DNA from: Helicoverpa zea
Lineage: Eukaryota > Arthropoda > Insecta > Lepidoptera > Noctuidae
Direction: 5' to 3'
DNA length: 64,000 nucleotides
NCBI RefSeq assembly: GCF_022581195.2
Contig: NC_061482.1
Span: 13,392,001-13,456,000 of the forward strand
Part shown: positions 46,880 to 57,628 of the stretch, in pieces
Position numbering within the stretch: the first letter of the stretch is position 1
Layout of the letters: each line of letters opens with the position of its first letter
Made by a program: the position numbers and the translations under genes
Notes under the pieces: generated by a model
The model's input: only the letters and a program-made list of their open reading frames with translations
Told to the model about the DNA's origin: nothing
Database searches by the model: none

Positions 46880-49359
46880 ATATATGTAGTTTACACTCAG
46901 ACGTAATAATTTTATTTTAAGAAAAATAATAAGAATAGAATATTTATGATTTCTGTAATCAGTATTTTTGACTTTATTAAAAAAGTTTTTTTCATAAATT
47001 ATCGACAGCAACACACGACCGAATCGTGTGCGTTTGAACTTTTACCCGTCATTAGAATAGTCGCCTAAACATGCATCGTCACTACCCAGCCTACAATCAT
47101 ACGGTCCTCGAAATAATTCTATTCGTTCATAATTTGTAGTTGAGAAAAAACTTCTGAACAATATAATTATGTTACAAAATGATCAGTTCAGTGTAGCCTA
47201 GAAACGCGAGTCATCGTTCGGAACAAACAGACCTAAGATATTATTACGCCTTGTGTTTTACTGGGAGGATTGTAATTACGAAGGGACGAGAATTCAGTTT
47301 CTTTTTAATGTATTAAATTAGGCTTCTGGTTTTGGACGTTTTTTTACGTAATAGTTTAAATATTAGTGGCCCAGTTATGATTTCCTTGGCATCTGTGCTC
47401 GTGATCAGAGTAAATGAGCGTACCTACATAAAGGTTTATAGTCTTTGGACACGTATAATCGTCCTCGAGCAAACGTTAGAGACAGTAAAATTCAAAATTA
47501 ATAATAAGGTTAAAATGTGGCTTGTACCTATGTAGGTAGTTATGAAAGTATCAAACAGTTTTTAGACAAATTGATTCATATGTGTCATGAGATGATACGG
47601 TGTGCAATATTGCTTTATAGCTACTTTTTCTTCTTATATACATATTTATTTATTTTAATTTTTTTATTTTTTATTTATATTCATATTTATTTTTTATATA
47701 CATAAATCTATTATCGTAAAATCCGCTATTCGTACACATAAAAACTCATAATATGTTTTTCTCCATAACTCCTGTGTTTATTTATTCATGGTTTCTTATT
47801 TTACGTTTTTATTTTCGCCACCGCTGTGCCGTCCCCAAAGGAATGTTTTGCCTCAGCAAAATAACGTACGGCGTGTTTGAAAATTAATTTATGCTTGTAC
47901 AATTAATTAAGGTGAAGACTTTTAATGTTATTAGCTTTAGTTTATTTTTGCAGTACCTATAGGGACAATTCTTTTATGGTATTAAGTATTGTGTTGATAT
48001 CATGCTTTTATTCTTAACTGTAGGCAGGAACTTTGTCGGGCAGGAAAGAAGAAGATCATGCTCATTTATGCCGCAATTCATTTTAATTTCTCTTATTGAA
48101 GAATAGGGTTAGATATTCACTTAATAAGAATGATTTAATTTTCATTAATATTTCAAACTCTGTTAAAGAGAAATCGGCCACCTCAAAAATTTTCTTCGTG
48201 TTTTTCGACAACAATTTAAGCGTAACTAAATCACAAACTATAGGCACCAGATCGTTCTAATCAATTATAAATTCGTTACCGACCAACAATATAAAAATAA
48301 TGTTACATATTATACGCTGAAACCGATTTCTTCGCCGTATTTAATATGGTTACCGTGACTTACCGTGGTTTGCTGTGCGCAGGCGGCGGCCCCGGTGAGG
48401 CGTGGTTAATTTGTCTCGCATTCTGTTTACAATTACGCCCCATGTACTGTTTAAGAAATAAAATAAGAATACAATACAATATAATAAAAAAATATGTAAT
48501 GTTGCAGTAGAAAACCGTTCCAAGTCGTTTGCGGGGGTTTACACTTACAAGATTTTCCCGTAGTAAGTAACAGGATATTACTTAAAATTCAAAATATCCT
48601 ATTTAGGACAATTGTTTTATTTAGAGGACAGACTAAATAAATCAATAAAAAAATTTCAATAATACATAACAAACATAAAAAAAGTCTAATATTCGCTTTG
48701 TAAATTAATTAGCAGCGGTACAAAATTACAACTGCCATTACTCCATTTGTATTATGGATCATCATTTCCATGAATTGAGAGACGCAGACGATGTGCTGTA
48801 CTTAAGACATACTCGAGGCTCCAAAATTGAATTACTGAATGCGCTAATGCACTTAACTAAGTAGTCTAGACGTGAGACCGCAGAATTAATCGTTTGGTTA
48901 AATCTTAAGCAGGTAGATTTAACATTTAAGATCCTACAATTGTGTAATGACATCTTAATACGTTAAAATTTTGCGAATATCCGTGGTATTAATTTACTGC
49001 GTACTTTATGAAACATTTTATACCGAAAGGAAAAGCTTACTGCTTTATGACATAATATGAGGCTCAATTTCAATAGTGTTTTCAGATAAATTGGTCGACG
49101 TTTTACGCGTTCAGGTAGAATACTATTCATATTTTGGTAAAGGAATGGCCCATTCAACGTGGCAATACAGACAGCCTTTTGAAAACTTTCATCCTTTGAC
49201 AGCAATGCAGGTGACAATTTTAACTCGCATATTCAGAGCATGGTGAAAATAATTTTAGTGTAAAAAATATAGAGGTATTGGTCCCAAGAACATAAGTATT
49301 AAATGAAGTATTGCAGAAGATTTTTTACTATCATCTCCTAATAAGTTTCTTCTTCTTCC
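46880..49359. other. Noncoding AT-rich DNA
   Basis: There is a T-rich low-complexity block at 47630-47700 and a short GC-rich patch at 48370-48440 (GCGCAGGCGGCGGCCCCGG). Two adjacent minus-strand frames (48762-48953 and 48963-49217) show no recognised domain. Confidence 0.5.
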
Positions 49360-49430
49360 TGTCCTATTCCCAAGTTATTTTGGGCCGGCGCAATAAGTTT
49401 CCGCTTCCATTCCTCTCTAACAATCGTCTA
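49340..49430 (+). repeat. Interspersed repeat (TTGGGCCGGCGCAATAAG type), copy 1
   Basis: 'CCTATTCCCAAGTTATTTTG' followed by 'GGCCGGCGCAATAAG' and TTCCATTCCTCTCTAACAATCG. A relative lies at 56236-56325. It is a common moth repeat of unassigned class. Confidence 0.7.
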
Positions 49431-50018
49431 TGGTGGATAGTGTACCGAACTAACAAAAAGGAAATAACACATTGCTAGTTTGCTTGCAATTGCTTGTTTC
49501 AAGTTGAAGTTGCAGTACCAGTTCATACCTGCAAACACGATACGTTTATAAACTCGCAAACATATTCAGCATCTAAAACTAAGAGTAGGCAAAACTAATG
49601 TTAATTCGTAGCTCCGAGTTTGGGTTTAAGTTATTCATAAACATGCTTATTGTTAATTTACTTGAATGCATTGATGCAGTACCTGGTAGAACTTCTACTT
49701 GTTTCAACATCGGCAAAAATGGAAACATGGCTTTAAGCATGGAACTCTAGCATTGAAGTCTAGTCAGCGAAGTGGTATTGTATCAGACTCACGTATGAAT
49801 TTCTGTAGCAATCAAATGCTCGTAGTTGCAGTTTCGTTAGTGGTTCTATAGACAAAAGACTGAGTCTGAGTGACAAGCTCTCGGCTAGATTGTTAGGTAG
49901 AACATATCACTTCTTAATTGGACATATGATACAGGTAACATATGTATAATGTCATACCAAAACAACGCTGTGCCTCAGAAAGTAATAGATGCATTCTAAA
50001 AGTAATTGGCCTTTCTTC

Positions 50019-50300
50019 TTGTACCTACAGTCCCAGCTATCATTAAATATCTTTAGCTGTCGTTACAGATAGACGAGCCCGAAAATCTGACCAAAGGTTG
50101 TCCGGGACACTGGATTGTGGAAGCTAGATGGGCGGTCACCCCATGTGAATCAACGGTATTCGGCTGACGGCCTGACTTCAACACCGTTTGAGAGAAGGCA
50201 TCAAAAAACAACACGAAATCAGAAGGCGAAAATTCTAGCAACAATCATCTTACCACGTCATGTTACCAAAGGCGTATCCGGTTAGACTAGAAGCCGACCA
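50019..50300 (+). mobile_element. Diverged SINE body
   Basis: Degenerate match to the 4632-5024 family: 'ACAGTCCCAGCTATCATTAA', 'TTAGCTGTCGTTACAGATAG', GATGGGCGGTCACC. A separate tail piece, 'CCGGTTAGACTAGAAGCCGA', lies at 50279-50298. Confidence 0.7.
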
Positions 50301-52324
50301 ACAAGAAAAGACCATAACGAATTCAAATAAAGGCAGGGGTCATGTACCTACTAAAATTGATCATTCAATCACCTAAGACTAAATAGATAGAATTCTTGCT
50401 TCATACAGAGGTGAGGAACGTAAAGTTGCGCATCACGGTCCTATTGTTGATGGGTCAGCACAATAGGTGCCGCGGTGTTAGACTACTAGTGTTACAGGAA
50501 CAAAGATTTGTTTGAGGTGCTCAGAATGGCCAGTGATTGCTCCTTGTTCAGTCTCTAACAATTATTTTGGAGTTGGTCTAAGTTACGAGTTCGAAGAGTG
50601 GTATTTTTTGGGATACGGTGTATCCGGGTTAGGTATGTAGGTATCCTTTATGCAAATAATAAGTGCAAGACAGTCTTTCTAAAAATTATCCCCCATTTTT
50701 ACCTGATATTAAGAGTGAAGACAACTGCAAAATATATTTTTTGGAAGGTGGAATCTTTGAAAACATTTTTTTTTTAATCTATCGATTAATTAGATAAAGC
50801 GGGACTTCATGGAAAAATAAGCTGATTTACGGTATTTTTATAGCACTACTAAAGCGTACTTTCTTAATTCTTCAAAATTATAATTTGACTAGATCTCATT
50901 AATTGCGTCGCCCGAAGCTGTGAGATACAAATCCGTTTGAATATCACAAATGAAGACGCGTCCGCGCCACAATGCGTAGACGTTTGCTCATTTATCAAAT
51001 GATGGCAGAATGTGACGGCCAAGGCTCCAAGATTATGTAAATATGGATAGGGATATGTTTAAATTTATACAAACTGCCCAGGGGTAAAGTTGATTATCCG
51101 TGTACAAATATGTACTCAAATATCGAATTAGTACGAAATTAACCCTGTCAAAGTTAGGATGAGCAAGCCTGACGATGTTAATTTGTCCTTTGCATGACAT
51201 TAGTCGTTTACCAAAGGTAAAATACAAAATATTACTACTCAGCGACCTTTTGACTGTACCCGATTTTCGAGGGAACTGTTTCCGTAGCCTCACAAACATG
51301 TCAGTTTCACGCTCAAGTCTACCTGTGTACCAAGAAGGTTCAGATGTTTTGACGGGAAAGCCCGACGAACAGTCATTCTACCCTAGTGTTTATCATATTT
51401 TTATATGTATAGGGGATTTCTGTTCCAGCCTCCACGTATCCAAGCCACCGTCAATGATTCAGCAATATAGTAGCGATTGAAATGTTACCGCTTACCACTT
51501 TACCGAGCCCCTTGTCATCGCTCATGATGCATCAAAATCCGCCGTCTAACTACCAAATCTCATAATGAAGGTCAATTCTATTGTTTCTTTACCTTTACAC
51601 ATTCAATAGGAACTGTACCTACGTACGTGTCGTGTGTTTGTGTTTATTGTTTTTTTGAAATTCGAATTTGGAATGTTTGTTTTGAATTTTGGTATGTTGT
51701 GTTCGAATTAGAGCTTTGATTGGTCGATTCTTGTTTGTTTTAAAGTTAGCTTTAATTATTTTATTCCTGGCTTCGTCAGAGTTCACAGACTTTTGACTAG
51801 ATCAATGGGGCCCACCAGAGGTAAAGTCTGCTGGGGCTGCGGGATTGTTCCTAAGAGTTAACGCGGCCCTGGTAGGTGCATAAAGAGTTTAAGCATTAAC
51901 GACTAACGTAGGTTTTAGTCAGTATGAGTCTGACACTCCTTCACGCTGCACCCACAGCGGAATTGGTCGTTTGATGATTTCCCAAAAAAAAACTTTCTCT
52001 GAATGTTATTAATATACTTTCATATTGCTGGAATTTTATTGAAATCTGATTAAGCGTTTAACACTGACACAGTTTCACTTGCGAAAATAAAATGGCTTAC
52101 GTACACAATAATCCTACGATGTATTAATGAAATGAATAGGAATATAAATGATTTCAGTTAATTCATGAGTATTCGTAGAATAAATTCTTATTGGTTAATC
52201 CAATCTTATTAAGGAATTAAGCTCCTATACAGCTTCGAAGTGCTGGATGGTACTCGTATTAATCAGTTAATTACCACGTAGTAGTATGGATATAAATTAA
52301 CTGGCTGTTTCTGTTTTATTTATA
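50301..52324. other. Gene-free stretch
   Basis: The 51780-51870 segment (GGGGCCCACCAGAGGTAAAG, CTGCTGGGGCTGCGGG) looks like a retroelement 3' fragment. The 101-codon frame at 51175-51480 has no recognisable domain and overlaps a minus frame. Confidence 0.45.
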
Positions 52325-52405
52325 ACTAGCTTCTGCCCGCGACTTCGTACGCGGATCCTGTCCCTTATACTAGCGACTACGGGGTCAGCAAAATAAAAAG
52401 TCTGA
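52325..52405 (+). repeat. Lepidopteran interspersed repeat head (CTAGCTTCTGCCCGCGAC type)
   Basis: 'CTAGCTTCTGCCCGCGACTT' followed by CGTACGCGGATCC. It is a fragment related to 57358-57628. Confidence 0.7.
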
Positions 52406-52690
52406 ATCATCTGATATTGAATTTTAAGGGCCCGTTGACTTGAAAACAACGGAATACGCATAGCCATTAGAAACGTTCCATTTATTTATTTTTGTACTTC
52501 AACGGCAAAAGCACAGCAGACTAAACAAAACGCTGAGAACTGAACCGCAATAGACGTGACCATAGGGATAAAAGTAGTGATTCTAATTAGTCCACATTTA
52601 AGTTGTGTGTGGCAAAAATATTACACGTATATAATATTGTACGTAAAAAAACATTAAATGTGAGATTACAAAGTCGTGATGACTTAGTGG

Positions 52691-52800
52691 AAGTCGTAGT
52701 GGTTTATTGGGTAGAGAACCAATCTGTCAAGTATGAGCGTGCGTCTTTGATTCCAGGTCTGGCAAGTACCTGCCAATAGTGCCAATGCAACTTTTCTCTC
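52691..52800 (+). mobile_element. SINE head only (tRNA-like region)
   Basis: 'AGTCGTAGTGGTTTATTGGG', then a degraded B box TTTGATTCCAGG and 'GCCAATGCAACTTTTCT'. The body of the SINE is missing; the sequence passes into an unrelated GC-rich block. Confidence 0.75.
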
Positions 52801-52839
52801 TTGAGATAATAACGACAATAATAATGAGATATAAGCACC

Positions 52840-53535
52840 GCAGGACATCTGAGGCTGATGACGGGGTGTAGCGACCCCGCGGGGCATATATACTGAGTTC
52901 TCCAGGGAGAGTATACTGTCCCTCATCTCCGGCCGGTCGGAGTGAACCATGACGGGGGTAGGTCTCACGACTCTGGCTTGGCTTGACCGTCCAGAGTGGA
53001 GTCGGTAGAGCAGGGTTAGTAGCCCTGCTCGGAGGATAGGTGCCTCGTGGTAAATGACAGGGAGCGGGTAATCTGCGTTTTAAATCCGCCGAGGTATCCT
53101 CACACTTCAGCCGCTTATGTCCCTGTTGCCCTCTTGTTGCTATTCAGTGACTGATTCCCGGGGGCCCAGTAAGTGAGCTGGCGAGTCTCCACCTGCCATT
53201 TTTACATGTATCTAATACATTGTCATCGGCAGGTGCCATAGTTCCCGTAGTTTCCCCATTCCTAGTCCATTAGCATCCCATCACAATAGCCCAAGTAGTA
53301 TTCATCCACAGTTTGCAATGGTATAGCACAGAACCGGGGATTGTCTTTTTTTTTAACGACGTCCACCGGGGATTGTCCTTGGGTTCATTTCTATAGTGTA
53401 TAAAGGGATAATCGTCGGTTTTGTGTCACCATTTCATTAAAGTTGTCTCAAAAGGGCTTCAGCGTGTTGGCTTCGGCCTCTCGTTTGCCTCCCGAAAATT
53501 CAGAACTCTGTAGTCCCGAGGTCTGGAAGAGACAT
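52840..53535 (+). repeat. GC-rich repeat-like block, possible LINE 3' region
   Basis: GC-balanced sequence such as 'CATCTCCGGCCGGTCGGAGT', 'GAGCAGGGTTAGTAGCCCTG' and TGGTAAATGACAGGGAGCGGG stands out from the flanks. It resembles 3' untranslated regions of lepidopteran non-LTR elements as I remember them. No reverse transcriptase motif is present. Confidence 0.5.
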
Positions 53536-53806
53536 GCAAAATAATAATGAGATATATATAACGCAACTAATTCGGAGAGTGGGGGCTCGTGACGCCACGT
53601 CTAGGTATGTAAAATTTGTACTAAGCAGTGACTTAACACAAAATTCAAGCGTGTTATATCTTCGTTATTATTTGTTTGTGAGAAGGAGAAAAGAAAAAAT
53701 ACGTGTCCATTATTTTAGGGTTATCTAAAAGACGGACTAATTACTTTCTTTGATTCACCATACCTATTTCATAACATTCATTTCTATACATTTCAAGTGT
53801 AGTATT

Positions 53807-54240
53807 GCTCTTGAAGTTCCACATCAGGTGTTCCAGATCTTCGATGTTTATATGTCAATAGAGAGTGCTTATCAGATTGAACCACTTTTGCTAAAACGTT
53901 ATATCTTCATATGCTTCATATAGTCTAGCAGGGCTCCTGGAGTTCCACATCAGGTGTTTTAGATCTTCAATTTGTATAAGTCAATAGAAAGTGCTTATCA
54001 AATTGAACAACTTTTGCTAAAACGTCATACCTGTATATGGTACAGAAAAGCTGGGCTCTTGGAGTTCCACATCAGGTGTTCCAGATCTTCAAATTTATTA
54101 TCTCAGCTGAAAATACTCATCAAATGAAACAATTTTTGCCATGGCACCATTTTTGTATCTCTTATAGTTTTGTTGGTCTGTTGGTGTTCTGCGTCAGGTC
54201 TTCAAGTTTCGAAGATAAATTATAGCCTATATGTTGACCA
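53807..54240 (+). repeat. Tandem array of about 122-126-bp units (four copies)
   Basis: Units start near 53807, 53933, 54055 and 54180. Each carries GGAGTTCCACATCAGGTGTT or a variant, then 'CAGATCTTCAA', 'GTGCTTATCAAATTGAAC' and TTTTGCTAAAACGT. The fourth unit is the most diverged. The array runs into a retroelement-like tail with an (ACAGACAT)n run. Confidence 0.88.
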
Positions 54241-54350
54241 GGCTTAATACTGATACAACAAAGAAAAAATTATTGAAATCCGTTCAGTAGTTCGGAAGAT
54301 TAGCGTGTACAAACAAACAGACATACAGACATACAGACATACAGACAGAT
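54241..54350 (+). repeat. Retroelement-like tail with (ACAGACAT)n
   Basis: 'GAAATCCGTTCAGTAGTTCG' followed by ACAAACAGACATACAGACAT repeats and a T run. It has the same plan as the other interspersed tails, so the tandem array is probably the body of this element. Confidence 0.65.
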
Positions 54351-57300
54351 TTTTTTTTTGGATTTGTGCTCCATTACTGTTTCTAAACCCGGGTGGGGTT
54401 TATTTTTTTTATATAAAAAAAAAAATTATTATTTTTTTAATATATTCAATGTACAGACATAGTTTTTTTACAGATTTATTATATGTATAGATGTATTGCT
54501 AAAAATATTTATACGCCGTGATTGAAAACTGTGGAAAACATACAACTGGAATGGTTTTACGCGTAGTTTAAAATTATAGTTTCTTTCTATGTATTTTTTT
54601 ATGATTGGTCTAGTAAAATTTTAAAATTAAACTTATTAAAATTCATAATATTTTGTTTAAATAAAATTGAGTTCCAGAGCTCTGAAAAGCTAGCTAAATA
54701 TGTATAAACCCAACTTGTGAAATAAATAAATCAAATTACAATCGACCTACTTGGTAACCACCCCAATTATTTACAAGAAAAAAAAACAGATATTTAATTT
54801 GATAATTTTGTACCATTAGCGGCAACACCGGCGCATACGTCACTTCCCGTGTCATGGCCGACTACAGATTCGTTGATAATCATTATTGATGATTGCGACT
54901 GTATAGATACTTTGGTTTTTGTTGCAACAGTTTAGAGTCTTGGGCTAAGTCATGGGCGGGAGCGATTTACTTACAAAAAAAAAACAAAACTATCAAATAA
55001 TTATAGTTTATACCATTTATTATGTTTAGCGTTGTTGTAACGTACATTTTTCTTCTTTTCACGTAGTGCGAAAAATGCTTATTTTTTCTTGGCAAAAATG
55101 CAAGCCACGCAACATGAACACAGAATGATGTCAGTTTTCTGTACAAAAGGCCGGTTCTCTGTTGTGTATTCAATGAAAAAAAAAAAAACATTTTTTTAAA
55201 TATAAAAAATATAGTCTCGTTATATTATAATTATCTTAAGTGGTATTCATAGAAAACTACAATGGTCAAATATTTTTTTTTAAATCAATTCAATTTTTTA
55301 TTAAAATTACCTACATTTAAGTAAATCTTTCAACACTTGCACCACGCCCGCGTATCAAAAAGATAGTGCTAACTCACCGCGGTTTGACGATCATACTGAC
55401 TTCGGTCAGACATTCCTTCATACAATAAAACTTAACGTGTTGCTTGATTGACCGATTCACGTATGCATGACGACTAACATTTGAAGACAGGTAGCTCTGG
55501 CCTGCTTTTTGTGAACTCTTTCAATTTAGACTTTTGTCTAGACATCTTGTTAGACTTGTGTGGGAGCTTAGTTTCGGGTTTTTACTAACTAGTGTGTAGG
55601 AATTAGACGTCATGTATTGAAAATTATGCGGCAGTTAAAACTATAAATGATGCCAAAAAAGCTAAAATTACTGGAAATTAAATTACTAACATTAATTTCT
55701 TCATGAAAATTAAACTTAAAATGATCTCTGCATTTAAATGAACTGACGTCAGTATGCAGTACGAATAATTATTGTAAGCTAGGTACTTATAAATTGCCAG
55801 GATTAAAAGGCACTTAATGTTTTCCATTCTACAATCAGCACACTTAACGTATTCTCGCTAAATACCTTACATTTGTCTGAATTTTCATCTCGCAAATTCG
55901 CTTATAGTGCTTCTTTTTAATGCAATAATAAGTGGCCAATTAGTGACCTGTAAAACACAGAGACAGCTTAATTATGAGTATTATGAGTATTAAAGCTCGC
56001 ATCGTAAATGCAACAAGAGAATAATGAAAAGCACGATATCATTATTTTATTGTTTCATGTTTTGAAGAGCTCTCGACCCTGTTTGCTGAAGAATTTAAAA
56101 TCTGTATACAGAGAACTGCACAAAAGTTACAATGTATCTTGTTTGTGTACGTTCATGCTAACTTAACGCTTGTTTTTATGGAAAAATCTCGTCAGCTTTT
56201 ACTCTTATTACAAAAATATTAAAATTTAAAGTCATTTTCCTCCAGCCCTTATCCCAATTTTATTTTGGGTCGGCGCAGCATGCTTTCTCCTTCCATGTTC
56301 TTCTATCTGCCGTCATCTAACACGTAACATTCTTTATCAAAACTTTAGATACTGAGTATTTACATATTATTATGTATTTAAAGTTTTGCGCTTGTGACCG
56401 TGACCGCCAATTGTGAGATGATCGCCATTTTCACGACATGTGCATTACAGTTCTTAAGCATTTTCTAGTTTAGTTTAAAACCTTTACCCAAGTACTAAAT
56501 CTTCATCCTTGCAAGTCCACAAACTATTCGGAATAGTTGTTACTCAAAGGATGTGCAGTGTTTTTGTGTGGTGCGCATGAGTGGCGTTCGGCGGCGCCTC
56601 GTGCGTCGTGTCCGATTACAAAGGACGACCCGAACACGCTACTAAGTGTCGTCTCCAAGTGATTATTACGTGAGATTAGGCAATCTTGTGGGCGACAATT
56701 GATATGTTTTGTGTTTTGAAATTTTCTGGAATTTTATTGATGTTCATGCCTTGAAAAAATTAATAGTGTGAAAGGGAGTTTGTTTTATTTATTTTATAAT
56801 ACTTAGTCAATTGTTTTAGTGTATTTAATGGTATTTGCCTTATATTGAAATGTCGGTAATTTTTTTTTCATTATTTATCTGATAGTTGAAGATTAAGGCG
56901 ATTCAAGTTGTCTTATGTTTCGTATCATGTTGCAGAGCTAGAAGCTAGTTGAAGTTTTTGAGATGATTAAGTACCCTGTGTATGTTATGAGTAAGATAGG
57001 TTTTATAATGCACCTATGATACAAGAACACTTAACAATTTTGATGCAGACATAACACAGCCTTAGCACGCATTAACACAGCCTTAGCACGCATTGAGTGA
57101 ATGTGGGTTTCTCAGTGTAACAGTACCTACGTCCTTCATTTCTTATTATTGATATAATATTATAAACAAGTAAAAATAACGAAGGGAACATTATAATATT
57201 TTTATATCGTATCGAATGATTATTCCATTCATCGCTTTCTACTTGAGAATGCTTTTATTGTTTCTCATTTTTCAAATTTTATGGTGCATAACAACGTCGT

Positions 57301-57357
57301 TACATTGATTTATAATATAACTTTATTGTTTTAGCCATTATTGTTAATATAGTAAAA
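54351..57357. other. Gene-free AT-rich stretch
   Basis: Contains the repeat at 56236-56325 (TTTTATTTTGGGTCGGCGCA), the palindrome ACTGACGTCAGT at 55742-55753 and a GC-rich patch at 56560-56660 (GTTCGGCGGCGCCTCGTGCG). A 21-bp direct duplication (ACACAGCCTTAGCACGCATT...) lies at about 57054-57096. Confidence 0.5.
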
Positions 57358-57628
57358 CTAGCTTTTGCCCGCGACTTCGTTCGCGTAGAATAGTGACTTC
57401 CGGCAGATTTTGGTTTTACCAATAGATGGCGCAATATGTCCGGTTTTATTATTATTATTTTTTTTTTAATAAAAGCTATCCTATGTCCTTTTTCAAGTTC
57501 CAAACTATGTCCATACCAAATTTAAGACAAATCGGTTCAGTAGTTTAGGCGTGAAGAAAAGACAGACTGACATACAGAATGACAGACAGACAGTTCCTTT
57601 CGCATTTATAATATTAGTTAGGATAAAT
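57358..57628 (+). repeat. Lepidopteran interspersed repeat (CTAGCTTTTGCCCGCGAC type)
   Basis: It starts ACTAGCTTTTGCCCGCGACT, contains 'CCAAATTTAAGACAAATCGG' and TTCAGTAGTTTAGGCGTGA, and ends 'GCATTTATAATATTAGTTAG'. Confidence 0.85.

Noticed and set aside
48762..49217. Two adjacent minus-strand frames that might be a decayed gene
   Set aside because: They are shorter and less protein-like than the 22276-23649 trace, with no supporting motif.
51033..51480. Opposite-strand frames of 88 and 101 codons
   Set aside because: They overlap each other and lack a domain or splice signals.
53807..54240. Regular repeats that might suggest a CRISPR array
   Set aside because: The units are contiguous 122-126-bp tandem copies without spacers, in a eukaryotic genome.
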